Assembly: GCF_008802355.1 (NCBI RefSeq)
Contig: NZ_VZRA01000004.1
Span: 135,693 to 199,692, forward strand
DNA length: 64,000 nt
Direction: 5' to 3'
DNA from: Oryzomonas sagensis
GTDB lineage: Bacteria; Desulfobacterota; Desulfuromonadia; Geobacterales; Pseudopelobacteraceae
This document shows positions 47,682 through 58,283 of the stretch, piece by piece. Position 1 is the stretch's first letter. Every line of letters begins with the position of its first letter. The notes beneath the pieces were generated by a model that worked only from the letters and a program-made list of their open reading frames with translations, searched no databases and had not been told where the DNA came from. Made by a program: the position numbers and the translations under genes.

Positions 47682-48599
47682 TCAACCGGCTGCCAATTGC
47701 CGTAGGTTCGTGATGTCCCGTAACGGCGGGGCGCCAAACAACCGGTTGTATTCACGGCTGAACTGGGATGGGCTCTCGTAGCCTACCTGAAACGCTGCGG
47801 TCGCGGCATCCAGATGTTCTGCCAGCATTAAACGCCTGGCTTCCTGTAAGCGTAACTGTTTCTGATACTGTAAAGGGCTTAAGGCGGTCATCGACCTGAA
47901 GTGGTGATGGAACGTCGAAATGCTCATGCGGACTTGAGCCGCGAGATCATTGATACTCAGCGGCTGTGTGAAATTAGCCTTCAACCAATCGATTGCCCGC
48001 GCTATCTGATGGCTCTGGCTCCCCGCCGATGCTATCTGGCGCAGGCGCTCGCCTTGATCGCCCACAAGCAAGCGGTAGATGATTTCCCGCTGGATGATCG
48101 GCGCAAGGATCGGTATATCCTGCTGTTCAGAAAGCAAGTCGATCAACCGTTGAAAGGCGGTGAGCAGCGGCAGCGTCACCTCGCCGGTCGCCATGCCGCG
48201 GCTTGATTGCTGCGCACGGGGCGCGGGAAGATTGCTGTCCACCATCAGCTGTGAGATTTCACGCTGATCGAGTTTCAGTCTGAGCCCCAGGTATGGCTTC
48301 TCCGGGCTCGCTTCGATAATCTGCACGACCGTGGGGAGATGTACGGACGTGATCAAATAATGATGCGCGTCATACACATACGCGTCGTCGCCGAGCAGCA
48401 CGCGCTTTGCCCCTTGCGTGACCAGGCAAATGCTCGGTTCGTACATGCCGGTGACCGGCTCGGTCGGCTCAATCCTCCGGAAAAGCGACAGGCCCGGGAC
48501 TGCGGTTGTGTGCTGTTCGCCTTTTTCGGTCCATCGGGCAATACTTGTTCCCAGGGCCGCAAGGGCAACTCCCGTGCTGTTATCCTCAATCTCCTGCAT
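47682..48599 (-). CDS. AraC-family regulator with AraC_N domain
   Basis: The product is 305 residues from the ATG at 48599 (GAGG upstream); an upstream ATG would add 18 residues. The AraC_N sensor domain (GLSLFRRIEPTEPVTGMYEP, YLITSVHLPTVVQI) is followed by a C-terminal double helix-turn-helix (LSINDLAAQVRMSISTFHHH and AATAAFQVGYESPSQFSREY). It is divergent from the aldo-keto reductase gene at 48790. The pairing resembles the YqhC-YqhD/DkgA arrangement that answers reactive aldehydes, so it probably controls the block that follows (inference). Confidence 0.92.
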   Translation of the reverse strand: MQEIEDNSTGVALAALGTSIARWTEKGEQHTTAVPGLSLFRRIEPTEPVTGMYEPSICLVTQGAKRVLLGDDAYVYDAHHYLITSVHLPTVVQIIEASPEKPYLGLRLKLDQREISQLMVDSNLPAPRAQQSSRGMATGEVTLPLLTAFQRLIDLLSEQQDIPILAPIIQREIIYRLLVGDQGERLRQIASAGSQSHQIARAIDWLKANFTQPLSINDLAAQVRMSISTFHHHFRSMTALSPLQYQKQLRLQEARRLMLAEHLDAATAAFQVGYESPSQFSREYNRLFGAPPLRDITNLRQLAAG

Positions 48600-48777
48600 A
48601 ACTGCCTCGTTTCGAATGAATTTATCCTTGCTTAATAGTACCTGCCCCCACATTGCGTTACAATCATTATCCCGTGTTTCGTACCATTAGGCAATAATTG
48701 AACAGGATTGGTCTATCTGTCGTTGCTGCTCCTGGAGTACGGTAGAATCATCAAGAGGGGGAGTCTTGGCTAGGTGA

Positions 48778-49776
<999 letters not shown>

Positions 49777-49860
49777 AGCTGAAGCCGGAGAACGGTGCAA
49801 ACGAACATTCATTACGGCAAAATGAAACCGGCAGAGAACTGAAAAACAACAGGAGTGACT

Positions 49861-50268
49861 ATGAGCACAAACGATCTGAGCAAGAGTGTGATTTTTCCCA
49901 TTGGCGAAAAACTAGAGAGCAGTAATTTTGACGGAACGGTCTGGCTCAACATGCTGACGCCTTTCGGCTCGGCCCTGCCCATCGGGAATGTGACCTTTGA
50001 GCCGGGATGCCGCAACAGTTGGCACACACACGCGGGGGGACAGATTCTGCTGGTGACGGGCGGCAGGGGCTATTATCAGGAATGGGGCAAGCCGGCGCAG
50101 GAGCTCCACCCCGGCGATGTCGTCAATATCCCTGCCGATGTGAAGCACTGGCATGGCGCTGCCAAGGATAGCTGGTTTGTCCACCTTGCCATCGAAGTCC
50201 ATCCCGAAAAGGGTCCGGCAACCTGGCTGGAGCCGGTGTCGGAAGACGATTACAACACATTGAAATAA
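49861..50268 (+). CDS. Cupin-domain protein
   Basis: The product is 135 residues with AGGAG 6 nt before the ATG. A single cupin has motif 1 as TFEPGCRNSWHTHAGGQILL (two His and a Gln in the usual His/Glu position) and motif 2 as HPGDVVNIPADVKHWHGA. Small cupins of this kind accompany aldo-keto reductases and carboxymuconolactone-type proteins in aldehyde or quinone stress loci. The reaction is unknown. Confidence 0.9.
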   Translation: MSTNDLSKSVIFPIGEKLESSNFDGTVWLNMLTPFGSALPIGNVTFEPGCRNSWHTHAGGQILLVTGGRGYYQEWGKPAQELHPGDVVNIPADVKHWHGAAKDSWFVHLAIEVHPEKGPATWLEPVSEDDYNTLK

Positions 50269-50282
50269 TAGGGCCGTAGATT

Positions 50283-51671
50283 GTGACCGAGAACATAACA
50301 AAAAAACAGCCTGAAGATGTCGGGCATCAACGGGATTCTGATACGTCCGGCATATCAGGGGCTTCAATGCCTACTCCGCACCATCCAAAAACACAAGAGG
50401 GTGACGGCGCTTCGGCGCCGGACACCCCGGGTTGGCGCGTGCTGGCGGTCCTCAGCATGCTGATGGGCTTTGCGTCGATTTCGACCGATCTTTATCTGCC
50501 CGCCATGCCCATGATGAGCCATTCTCTTCACGCAAATGAGGGGTTGGTCGACCTGACGATCTCCGCCTATCTCATCGGTTTCAGTTTGGGGCAGCTTCTG
50601 TGGGGACCGATCAGCGACAGATATGGGCGCCGGTCCTCGGTGGCGATCGGACTGGTTCTGTTCGTGATCGGCTCGGCCGGTTGCGCTCTCTCGGGAAGCG
50701 CACTGGCCATGATCGGTTGGCGTGTTGTGCAGGCCCTTGGCGCCTGTGCCAGCGTGGCATTGTCACGGGCCATGGTGAGAGATCTCTATGAGGGGGCCCG
50801 TGCGGCGCAGATGTTGTCGATACTGATAACGGTGATGGGGATTGCTCCTCTCGTCGGACCGCTGGCGGGCGGGCAGGTCGTCGCTCTTGCCGGATGGCGC
50901 GCCATTTTCTGGACGCTGGTCGGCATCGGTATCGCGACACTCGTGGCGTTGTTCACGATTCCCGAAACGTTGCCCGCTACGCGGCGCAACCAGGAATCGC
51001 TTGGCCGCGCCATGGCCCGTTACGGCGAGCTTTTGCGTGACCGCCGCCTGCTGGGCTATGCGGGTACGGGTGGTTTCTTCTACGCCGGCATGTTCGCTTA
51101 TATCGCGGGTACGCCGTTTGCCTACATCACCTGCTACCATGTGCCGGAACAGCTTTACGGCCTGCTGTTCGGTCTCGGCATCCTCGGCATCATGGCCTCC
51201 AACCTTGTGAATTCCTACCTGGTTTCACGGTTCGTCTATGACCGGATGCTTCTGGCCGGCACCATCATCGCCGCGTTCTCCGCCATCATGGTGGCACTGT
51301 TTGCCCGCACCGGCTGGGGCGGGCTCTGGGGGTTGGTCGTTCCTCTGCTCGTGTTTGTCTCCGCGACCGGTTTCATCGTCGCCAACTCGATCACCGGTGC
51401 ATTGGACAACTTTCCGGAACGTGCCGGCGCCGTGTCCGCGCTGATCGGTGCGATTCAGTACGGCAGCGGCATCATAGGCTCCGGTTTGGTCGGCATCTTC
51501 GCCAACGGCACGCCGTGGCCGATGGGTTGGGTGATTGCGCTTTGCGGGATCGGCAGCTTGCTTTCCATGCGGCTGCTCTTCCCGGTGCCCGGGCTTTCCG
51601 GGGTACGGTACATGCCGGCGCGCCTTATCTGCGATGAAGAAGACAAAACAGAGGCGTATGGATCACTTTGA
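50283..51671 (+). CDS. Bcr/CflA-type MFS drug transporter
   Basis: The product is 462 residues from a GTG start 14 nt behind the cupin; the first ~50 residues are hydrophilic and an internal ATG (residue 29) is possible. Twelve membrane helices follow. The family motif WGPISDRYGRRSS lies after helix 2, and the start STDLYLPAMPMM is characteristic of Bcr/CflA proton antiporters. It probably exports a toxic organic compound. It lies in line with the cupin and aldo-keto reductase genes. Confidence 0.92.
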   Translation: MTENITKKQPEDVGHQRDSDTSGISGASMPTPHHPKTQEGDGASAPDTPGWRVLAVLSMLMGFASISTDLYLPAMPMMSHSLHANEGLVDLTISAYLIGFSLGQLLWGPISDRYGRRSSVAIGLVLFVIGSAGCALSGSALAMIGWRVVQALGACASVALSRAMVRDLYEGARAAQMLSILITVMGIAPLVGPLAGGQVVALAGWRAIFWTLVGIGIATLVALFTIPETLPATRRNQESLGRAMARYGELLRDRRLLGYAGTGGFFYAGMFAYIAGTPFAYITCYHVPEQLYGLLFGLGILGIMASNLVNSYLVSRFVYDRMLLAGTIIAAFSAIMVALFARTGWGGLWGLVVPLLVFVSATGFIVANSITGALDNFPERAGAVSALIGAIQYGSGIIGSGLVGIFANGTPWPMGWVIALCGIGSLLSMRLLFPVPGLSGVRYMPARLICDEEDKTEAYGSL

Positions 51672-51834
51672 AAGAACAAAGTCAGGCAGGAGATCCGGCG
51701 TGCCTGAACGACTGTAGCTGATAACGCGGGCAAGCAGCGGCTTTGGCCGCCACATCACCGGGCAACATCTGGCTGTAGGGGGCGCCATCAGACCAGGGCT
51801 GCTTAACACGAACATCAAAACAAGGAGAAAACCC

Positions 51835-52893
51835 ATGTTCAAAGCAAAAGCATATTCCGCCGCCAGTGCCACATCGCCGCTGGCCGCCAGCACAATCCCG
51901 CGACGCGATACGACGGAACGCGACGTGCAGATCGAAATCCTCTTCTGCGGCGTCTGCCACTCCGATCTTCACCACGCCCGCGACGAGTGGCACAGCATCA
52001 TGCCCACGGTCTACCCCTGCGTGCCGGGGCACGAGATCGTCGGCCGGATCACCAAGGTCGGTTCCGCGGTCACGAAGTTCAAACCGGGCGACCTTGCGGG
52101 CGTCGGCTGCCTGGTCGATTCAGACCACACCTGTCCCAATTGCCAGGATGGCCTGGAACAATTGTGCCCGAACCAGACCCTCACCTACGGTTCCCCGGAC
52201 AAACACCTGGGCGGGGTTACCTATGGCGGCTACTCCGACAGCATCGTCGTCGATGAACGCTTCGCTCTGCGCGTTCCCGCCAACCTCGACCTTGCCGGGG
52301 TCGCACCGCTGCTCTGCGCCGGGATCACGACGTACTCGCCCATGCGCCGCTGGGGCAACCTCGCAGGCAAGAAGGTCGGCGTGGTCGGCCTGGGCGGGCT
52401 GGGTCACATGGGTGTCAAGTTTGCCCATGCCTTCGGAGCCCACGTCGTGGTCTTCACCACCTCACCCGGCAAGAAAGAGGATGCGCTCCGCTTGGGCGCG
52501 GATGAAGTCATTATCTCCACCAACCCTGAAGAGATGAAGCAACACGCGGGCACGTTCAACTTCATCCTCGACACCATCGCCGCCGATCACGACATCAACG
52601 CCTATATCACCATGCTTGGCCGCGACGGCAACATCACCCTCGTCGGCGCGCCGGAGAAGCCGCTCGCCGTCTCCGCCTTTGCATTGCTGTTCGGGCGCCG
52701 CAGCCTCTCCGGGTCCATCATCGGCGGCATCGCCGAGACCCAGGAGATGCTCGACTTCTGTGGCTCGCACAACATCACCTCTGATGTGGAAGTCATTCCC
52801 ATTCAGAGGATCAACGAAGCGTATGAAAGGCTGCTCAAGTCCGATGTGAAGTACCGCTTCTCCATCGACATGGCGTCTTTGAAATCGGAATGA
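51835..52893 (+). CDS. YahK-like zinc-dependent alcohol dehydrogenase
   Basis: The product is 352 residues of the cinnamyl-alcohol-dehydrogenase branch. Catalytic zinc ligands are in [11 protein letters not shown] and PGHEIVG; the Rossmann motif is [11 protein letters not shown]; the stretch [15 protein letters not shown] is nearly that of E. coli YahK. The structural zinc loop reads [15 protein letters not shown]: the first of the four expected Cys is Asp. It reduces aldehydes to alcohols with NADPH. AAGGAG precedes the ATG. It fits the aldehyde-handling theme of the block. Confidence 0.93.
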   Translation: MFKAKAYSAASATSPLAASTIPRRDTTERDVQIEILFCGVCHSDLHHARDEWHSIMPTVYPCVPGHEIVGRITKVGSAVTKFKPGDLAGVGCLVDSDHTCPNCQDGLEQLCPNQTLTYGSPDKHLGGVTYGGYSDSIVVDERFALRVPANLDLAGVAPLLCAGITTYSPMRRWGNLAGKKVGVVGLGGLGHMGVKFAHAFGAHVVVFTTSPGKKEDALRLGADEVIISTNPEEMKQHAGTFNFILDTIAADHDINAYITMLGRDGNITLVGAPEKPLAVSAFALLFGRRSLSGSIIGGIAETQEMLDFCGSHNITSDVEVIPIQRINEAYERLLKSDVKYRFSIDMASLKSE

Positions 52894-52966
52894 CCGCCGG
52901 ACGATGCGGGAGCGCCATCCGGCTGGCGCCGCAGCCGGGTCACGGCAGAAGGGAAGGTGGGAGCAT

Positions 52967-54106
52967 ATGACGAAGAAACTTGGTTTTGGCTGCATGAGGT
53001 TGCCGCTCCTGGACAAGGATGACCAAACGGCTGTCGACGGGGACGCATTCAACAGGCTCGTGGATACCTTTCTGGAAAAGGGGTTCAATTATTTCGATAC
53101 GGCGCTGTCCTATCACGGCTTCAAGAGCGAAGCATTCGTCAGAGAGGCGCTGGTCAAGCGGCACCGGAGGGATGAGTTCCTCCTGGCCACGAAGCTGCCG
53201 CCCAGAATGTTGCAGGAAAAGGAGGATCACGAGCGGATTTTCAGCGAGCAACTGGCAAAGTGCGGCGTCGAATTCTTCGACTACTACCTGCTGCACAACA
53301 TCGGCGTCAGCGCCTACCGGCAGGCCTGCCGCTACGGCTCCTTCGGTTTTGTCCGGAGAAAAAAAGAGGAGGGGCGCATCGGGAAGGTGGGCATCTCCTT
53401 CCATGACACGCCGGAGTTGCTTGATGAAATACTGACGGCACACCCGGAACTGGATTTCGTCCAACTGCAGATCAACTACATCGACTGGGAGAACCCCGGC
53501 ATCCAGTCCCGCAGGTGCTACGAGGTCGCCCGCAAGCACCGTATGCCGATCATCGTCATGGAGCCCTGCAAGGGCGGGAACCTCGCCGTGGTTCCCGCAC
53601 CTGCGGAAGAGCTGATGAAATCGTACAACCCGGACGCATCCGTCCCGTCATGGGCCATGCGGTTTGCGGCAAGCCTGGAAGGCGTGATCATGGTGCTCAG
53701 CGGCATGGGCACCATGGAGCAACTGCTCGACAATACGTCGTACATGACGGACTTCAAGCCGCTTTGCGCAGAGGAGTACCGGATCATTGACCAGGTGACC
53801 GGCATCATCAACGCAGACACGGCCATTCCCTGTACAACCTGCCAGTACTGTGTCGACAAATGCCCGAAAAACATACCGATCCCGAATTATTTCGCGCTCT
53901 ACAACAGCTCGAAACGCGCCGTGACCGACAACATTTCAAGCCAGTTCGTCTATTACCTGAATCTGGCATCGAACCACGGCAAGGCCGGTGACTGCATCGG
54001 CTGCCGGAAATGCGAAGAAGCCTGTCCGCAGCATATCGAGATTGCACAACTCATGAAGGCTGTAGCGGAGATATTCGACAACGGGCCGGGACTGCCGACC
54101 AAGTAG
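52967..54106 (+). CDS. Aldo-keto reductase with two 4Fe-4S ferredoxin motifs
   Basis: The product is 379 residues. The N-terminal AKR barrel ([38 protein letters not shown]) is followed by a ferredoxin-like C-terminus with [12 protein letters not shown] and [12 protein letters not shown]. Such proteins couple an AKR active site to electron transfer through iron-sulfur clusters. GGTGGGAG precedes the ATG; the longer upstream frame has no ribosome site. It lies 46 nt ahead of larE and may serve either the aldehyde block or the nickel-cofactor cluster. Confidence 0.9.
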   Translation: MTKKLGFGCMRLPLLDKDDQTAVDGDAFNRLVDTFLEKGFNYFDTALSYHGFKSEAFVREALVKRHRRDEFLLATKLPPRMLQEKEDHERIFSEQLAKCGVEFFDYYLLHNIGVSAYRQACRYGSFGFVRRKKEEGRIGKVGISFHDTPELLDEILTAHPELDFVQLQINYIDWENPGIQSRRCYEVARKHRMPIIVMEPCKGGNLAVVPAPAEELMKSYNPDASVPSWAMRFAASLEGVIMVLSGMGTMEQLLDNTSYMTDFKPLCAEEYRIIDQVTGIINADTAIPCTTCQYCVDKCPKNIPIPNYFALYNSSKRAVTDNISSQFVYYLNLASNHGKAGDCIGCRKCEEACPQHIEIAQLMKAVAEIFDNGPGLPTK

Positions 54107-54152
54107 TCGTGCCGGCACTCCCGGATATAAACACACTGAAAAAGGATTGCAC

Positions 54153-54962
54153 ATGCCAGAGGATAAGAAATACCGGAGCCTTCTCCGGGATCTACAGCAG
54201 ATGGGCAAAGTCGTTGTGGCCTTCTCGGGCGGCGTTGACAGCACCTTCCTGCTTCATGCCGCCCGCGAGGCTTTGGGAACGAATGTTTTGGCCGTGACCC
54301 TGGCGACCCCGTACATCCCCCGGAGCGAGCTTGCAGAAGCCAAGGCCCTGGCGGACTCCCTCGGGGTTCGCCACCGGGTGGTCGTCGAACCTTTCCCGGA
54401 GGCTATCCGGAACAATCCGCCGGATCACTGTTACCTCTGCAAGCACCACCTCTTTTCGGCTCTGCTGGCGATGGCGGCCGAGGAGAGGATCGACCATGTC
54501 CTGGAGGGGACCAATTCCGACGACCTGCAGGACTTTCGCCCTGGTCTCCGGGCTCTTCGGGAGCTCGGGGTCGAGAGCCCGCTTTTGAAGGCGGGCCTGG
54601 CCAAGGACGATATCCGCCGCCTGTCCAGAAGTCTCGGACTTTCGGTATGGGACAAACCGGCCAAGGCTTGCCTTCTGTCAAGAATTCCCGTTGACACACG
54701 GGTGGAGGACGCGGAGTTGCGCCGCATCGAAGAGGGGGAAGAGTTCCTGGCCCGGATCGGGTTTCCTTCGGTCCGGCTCCGGAGTCATGGCGAGATCGCC
54801 CGGATCGAAGTGCCCTTGGAAGAAATCACCGCCCTGATTGCCGCCGCCCGGCAGCACGGCGTCGACGACAGGCTGAAAGCTCTGGGATACCGCCATGTGA
54901 CCGTCGATCTGGCCGGCTACCGCAGGGGAAGCCTGAACCGGGGGCCGGACACGGCAAGCTGA
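54153..54962 (+). CDS. larE: LarE-like sulfur transferase (nickel-pincer cofactor)
   Basis: The product is 269 residues. The PP-loop ATPase motif SGGVDST is at 25-31. LarE-type signatures EGTNSDDLQDFRPG (about 118-131) and KPAKACLLSRIP follow; Cys173 in the latter is at the position of the sulfur-donating Cys of Lactiplantibacillus LarE (Cys176). An additional pair, CYLC, occurs at 93-96. LarE adenylates the LarB product and converts its carboxylates to thiocarboxylates. AAAGGA precedes the ATG. It is the first lar-type gene of the cluster. Confidence 0.92.
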   Translation: MPEDKKYRSLLRDLQQMGKVVVAFSGGVDSTFLLHAAREALGTNVLAVTLATPYIPRSELAEAKALADSLGVRHRVVVEPFPEAIRNNPPDHCYLCKHHLFSALLAMAAEERIDHVLEGTNSDDLQDFRPGLRALRELGVESPLLKAGLAKDDIRRLSRSLGLSVWDKPAKACLLSRIPVDTRVEDAELRRIEEGEEFLARIGFPSVRLRSHGEIARIEVPLEEITALIAAARQHGVDDRLKALGYRHVTVDLAGYRRGSLNRGPDTAS

Positions 54963-55163
54963 CAAGCCCATGCCCGGTTGTCTGCGACCTTCCCCTCAAA
55001 ACCGGACGATCGGGCAAGAAATCAAGAGAGTTAGGCTATCAGCCTTCGCTCTTTCAAGAGTAGTATCGGCTACGGTTAGTGTCGGGTCACATCCGACATA
55101 TGTCGGCAGCGCAAATTGAAAACCGGGTATCAAGAAAGCATTCAATCCCCAAGGAGGCGTTAC

Positions 55164-56144
55164 ATGGCAAACAACATTTCACGTCGAAATTTCCTGCAGA
55201 CAGGCGCCGTTGCACTGGGAACCGTAGCCGTAAGCCGATTTGGCGGCATAAGCAGCGTTTTTGCCGCGCAGCAGGAACAGTCCCCAGTCTTTTTCACAAA
55301 AGACATCAGTGCCGCCGGGCTGCTGCAGATCTATTCCAAGATCAATCAGGGCATAACCGGCAAAGTCGGGATCAAGGTACACACCGGCGAGCCGCACGGC
55401 CCCAACATACTGCCGCGGGACATGGTGAAGGCCCTGCAGCAGCGTATTGCCAACAGCAACCTGGTTGAAACCAACACCCTGTACAAGGGCAAGAGGCAGA
55501 CTACGGCGGATCATCGCGAAACCATCAGGATCAATGGCTGGGATTTCTGCCCGGTGGACATCATGGACGAGGATGGGGCAGTGATGATCCCCGTTAAAGG
55601 CGGGAAGCATTTCAAGGAAATGTCGGTAGGCAAGCACATGCTTGCATACGACTCGATGGTCGTGCTGACCCATTTCAAAGGGCACGCCATGGGCGGCTTC
55701 GGCGGTTCGCTGAAGAATATCGCCATAGGTTGCGCGGACGGGCCCATAGGAAAGAAAATGGTCCATGCCGCCCCGGATAATGAAAATTACGCGGCCTGGC
55801 TTCAAGGAGAACCCTTCCAGGAAAATATGGTGGAGTCGGCCAAAGCCACCATAGACCACTTCGGGAAGAGGATCGTCTACATAAATGTGCTGCGCAATAT
55901 GTCCGTAGACTGCGACTGCGCCGGCACCAAGGCAGCTCCGGTCAAGGCGCGCAATCTGGGCATCCTGGCTTCCACCGATCTTTTGGCCGTAGACCAGGCT
56001 TCCATCGACATGGTGTATAAGCTGCCCGAAGCGGAACTTCACGACCTTAAGGAACGCATTGAATCCCGCAAGGGCCTGCGCCAGCTGTCGTACATGAAAG
56101 AGATGAAAATGGGCAATGATCGGTACGAGTTGATTACGCTGTAA
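55164..56144 (+). CDS. Tat-exported DUF362 protein
   Basis: The product is 326 residues. A twin-arginine signal (SRRNFLQTGAVALGTVAV) ends near FAAQ. The DUF362 core shows GKVGIKVHTGEP, TLYKGKRQTTADH and the signature LTHFKGHAMGGFGGSLKNIA. No ferredoxin motif is present, unlike many DUF362 proteins. AAGGAGG lies 8 nt before the ATG. The gene is embedded between larE and larB, so it is a candidate user or carrier of the nickel-pincer cofactor in the periplasm in place of LarA; this is inference from context. Confidence 0.85.
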   Translation: MANNISRRNFLQTGAVALGTVAVSRFGGISSVFAAQQEQSPVFFTKDISAAGLLQIYSKINQGITGKVGIKVHTGEPHGPNILPRDMVKALQQRIANSNLVETNTLYKGKRQTTADHRETIRINGWDFCPVDIMDEDGAVMIPVKGGKHFKEMSVGKHMLAYDSMVVLTHFKGHAMGGFGGSLKNIAIGCADGPIGKKMVHAAPDNENYAAWLQGEPFQENMVESAKATIDHFGKRIVYINVLRNMSVDCDCAGTKAAPVKARNLGILASTDLLAVDQASIDMVYKLPEAELHDLKERIESRKGLRQLSYMKEMKMGNDRYELITL

Positions 56145-56158
56145 GGACAAGAGGCGAT

Positions 56159-56812
56159 ATGGACCACGGTATTCTTTTTGACCATTCCCGCACCGCGCGA
56201 ATCGGTCTGCCGGAAACGGTTTTCTGCGAAGGAAAGCCTTTTGAGGCGTTAGTAGAACTTCTTTCCCGCTTCGGCAACGGCTCCGGGCATCCGATCCTGT
56301 TCACGCGGCTTGCCCCGGAGGTCTTCGCTCAAGCGCCCGAAGCGATCCGTACGGGCTATGACTATCATCCTCTATCCCGCACGGCTTTTGGGGACACGCT
56401 TCCGCCAAAGGCCACGGGGAAGGTTGCCGTAGTCTCCGCAGGAACGTCGGACAGCTTTGTGGCCTGGGAAGCGGCACGCACGTTGGCCTATCTGGGCATT
56501 GAACACAAAATTTTCGAGGATTGCGGCGTCGCGGGACTATGGCGGCTTGCGGAGCGTTTGGAAGAAATCAATACCTTTGATGCGCTCATTGTGGTGGCCG
56601 GGCTGGACGCCGCCCTGACGAGCGTGATGGGGGGGCTCACGCCCAAGCCGATTTTCGGCGTCCCGACCTCCGCGGGGTACGGCGTGGCCCAGGGCGGCAA
56701 GGCCGCGTTGGCGAGCATGCTCTCCAGTTGCGCTCCCGGCGTCGCAATCATGAATATCGACAATGGCTACGGTGCCGCTTGCGCCGCAGCGAGGGTGGTC
56801 AACGGATTATGA
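56159..56812 (+). CDS. larB: LarB-like carboxylase/hydrolase (nickel-pincer cofactor)
   Basis: The product is 217 residues, slightly shorter than typical LarB (~250). It has the PurE-related core: VAVVSAGTSDSFVAWEAART, then EHKIFEDCGVAGLWRL, VVAGLDAALTSVMGGL and PTSAGYGVAQGG. LarB carboxylates nicotinic acid adenine dinucleotide and releases AMP, the first step of the pathway. AGAGG lies before the ATG and the stop overlaps the larC start (ATGA). The N-terminus (ARIGLPETVFCEGKPFEALV) matches the family. Confidence 0.92.
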   Translation: MDHGILFDHSRTARIGLPETVFCEGKPFEALVELLSRFGNGSGHPILFTRLAPEVFAQAPEAIRTGYDYHPLSRTAFGDTLPPKATGKVAVVSAGTSDSFVAWEAARTLAYLGIEHKIFEDCGVAGLWRLAERLEEINTFDALIVVAGLDAALTSVMGGLTPKPIFGVPTSAGYGVAQGGKAALASMLSSCAPGVAIMNIDNGYGAACAAARVVNGL

Positions 56813-57642
56813 ACGGCACGAAAGAAGAAAGCATACCTGAAGGGCACGACCATCATCATGGTCACGCACACCCCCATGAGCACGTGCCGTGGGAAAACGT
56901 AAAACAGAATGATCGGGTTCTGACCATACGGGCGCATTCGGGCCTGTCTGGAGATATCTTGCTCGCCGGACTATTGCGTATGACGGAAACCGGCGAGGCG
57001 GAAACGGACCGGCTGCTCTCCGCCATACTTCCCGAACTGTCCGGGACCGTGCGGCTGACCAAACGGCAGGTGAACCATATCGGCGGCTGGTTCGCGGAAG
57101 TCGCACTGCCGCATCAGCACGAACACCGGACACTTGCAGACATCGCCGCACTCATTGCCGCGAGTGGCATAGACGACGCGGCGAAACGCCTCGCCACGGA
57201 TACCTTCACCCTGCTGGCAACGGCTGAGGCTGCCGTGCATGAGAAAAAAACGGAAGATATCCATTTCCACGAGGTCGGCGCCTTGGACAGCATTCTGGAC
57301 ATCTGCATGTCGTGCGAACTGTTTACCCGCCTTGCCCCTGCGCGCTTCGTGGTCAGTCCGCTGCCGCTGGCGGATGGAGGCGTCGCCTGCGCTCATGGCA
57401 TCATCCCCGTTCCGGCTCCTGCCGTACTGGAACTCCTCGAGGGCATCCCCGTCCGTCCCTTCCCGGATGACGGCGAAACAATAACGCCGACGGCCGTGGC
57501 CCTGCTCCGCTGCCTCGGTGCGACCTTCGGGCCGTGGCCCGCCATGCGGGTGGAGAAGCGGGCTCTGGTCTATGGCACGCGGGTCTTTGCCAACGCGCCC
57601 AATGGGGCAATCTTCGCCTGCGGTTCGGGATACGATGGTTGA
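56809..57642 (+). CDS. larC: LarC-like nickel insertion protein, N-terminal half only
   Basis: The product is 277 residues. A His-rich start (HDHHHGHAHPHEH) suggests nickel binding. LarC1 signatures are present: HSGLSGDILLAGLLRM, DIHFHEVGALDSILDI and CAHGIIPVPAPAVLELLEG. The protein ends at ACGSGYDG, about where LarC1 gives way to LarC2 in organisms that join the two by a programmed frameshift. A shifted frame offers only DARGLRRVRVVLDN before a stop, so the CTP-binding LarC2 half is missing. It either works with a LarC2 encoded elsewhere or has a different role. It is translationally coupled to larB. Confidence 0.88.
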   Translation: MNGTKEESIPEGHDHHHGHAHPHEHVPWENVKQNDRVLTIRAHSGLSGDILLAGLLRMTETGEAETDRLLSAILPELSGTVRLTKRQVNHIGGWFAEVALPHQHEHRTLADIAALIAASGIDDAAKRLATDTFTLLATAEAAVHEKKTEDIHFHEVGALDSILDICMSCELFTRLAPARFVVSPLPLADGGVACAHGIIPVPAPAVLELLEGIPVRPFPDDGETITPTAVALLRCLGATFGPWPAMRVEKRALVYGTRVFANAPNGAIFACGSGYDG

Positions 57643-57743
57643 TGCTCGCGGACTGCGCCGTGTCCGAGTGGTGTTGGATAATTGACAACACGAAGTAATT
57701 ACGTTGATTTTACTGATAGATACAAGAAAGGTGATTCTGCGAA

Positions 57744-58283
57744 ATGAATAAGAACGTTTTAGTCTTCTCCTCCAGCCCGCGGAGAGGGGGAAATTCCGAT
57801 CTGCTGTGCGACCAATTTATGATGGGAGCGCAGGAGGCTGGGCATCACGCCGAAAAGATTTTTGTAAAAGACAAAAAGATCAATTACTGCACGGGATGCG
57901 GCACCTGTCTCAATGGGAAGAAGAGTTGTCCCCAGAAAGATGATATGGCCGAGCTCCTGGAGAAAATGATTGCGGCCGATGTGATCGTGATGGCAACCCC
58001 TGTTTACTTCTATACGATGTGTGCACAAATGAAAACCCTGATTGACAGGACCTGTTCCCGTTATACCGAGATCAACAACAAGGATTTTTATTTCATTGTC
58101 GCAGCTGCCGACGACAGCACGCAGGCAATGAAAAGAACCCTGGAAGGATTCAGAGGATTTACCTCGTGCCTTAACGGAGCAAAAGAAAAGGGGATTATTT
58201 ACGGCGTTGGCGCCTGGAATATTGGTGACATTACCGAAAGCCAAGCCATGAAACAGGCCTATGAAATGGGTAAAAACGGATAA
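57744..58283 (+). CDS. NADPH-dependent FMN reductase-like iron-sulfur flavoprotein
   Basis: The product is 179 residues of the flavodoxin-like fold. The FMN phosphate loop is SSSPRRGGNSD. The Cys group YCTGCGTCLNGKKSC (about 50-64) is typical of iron-sulfur flavoproteins, and MATPVYFYTMCAQMKTLIDR lies on the isoalloxazine side. It transfers electrons between NAD(P)H or ferredoxin and small acceptors. AAAGG precedes the ATG. It ends the lar-type cluster and is followed by a terminator. Confidence 0.9.
   Translation: MNKNVLVFSSSPRRGGNSDLLCDQFMMGAQEAGHHAEKIFVKDKKINYCTGCGTCLNGKKSCPQKDDMAELLEKMIAADVIVMATPVYFYTMCAQMKTLIDRTCSRYTEINNKDFYFIVAAADDSTQAMKRTLEGFRGFTSCLNGAKEKGIIYGVGAWNIGDITESQAMKQAYEMGKNG

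Noticed and set aside
57642-57690. UGA at the end of larC as a second selenocysteine codon
   Set aside because: The sequence after it does not resemble LarC in that frame, ends after about 15 codons, and no SECIS-like hairpin follows at 11 nt.
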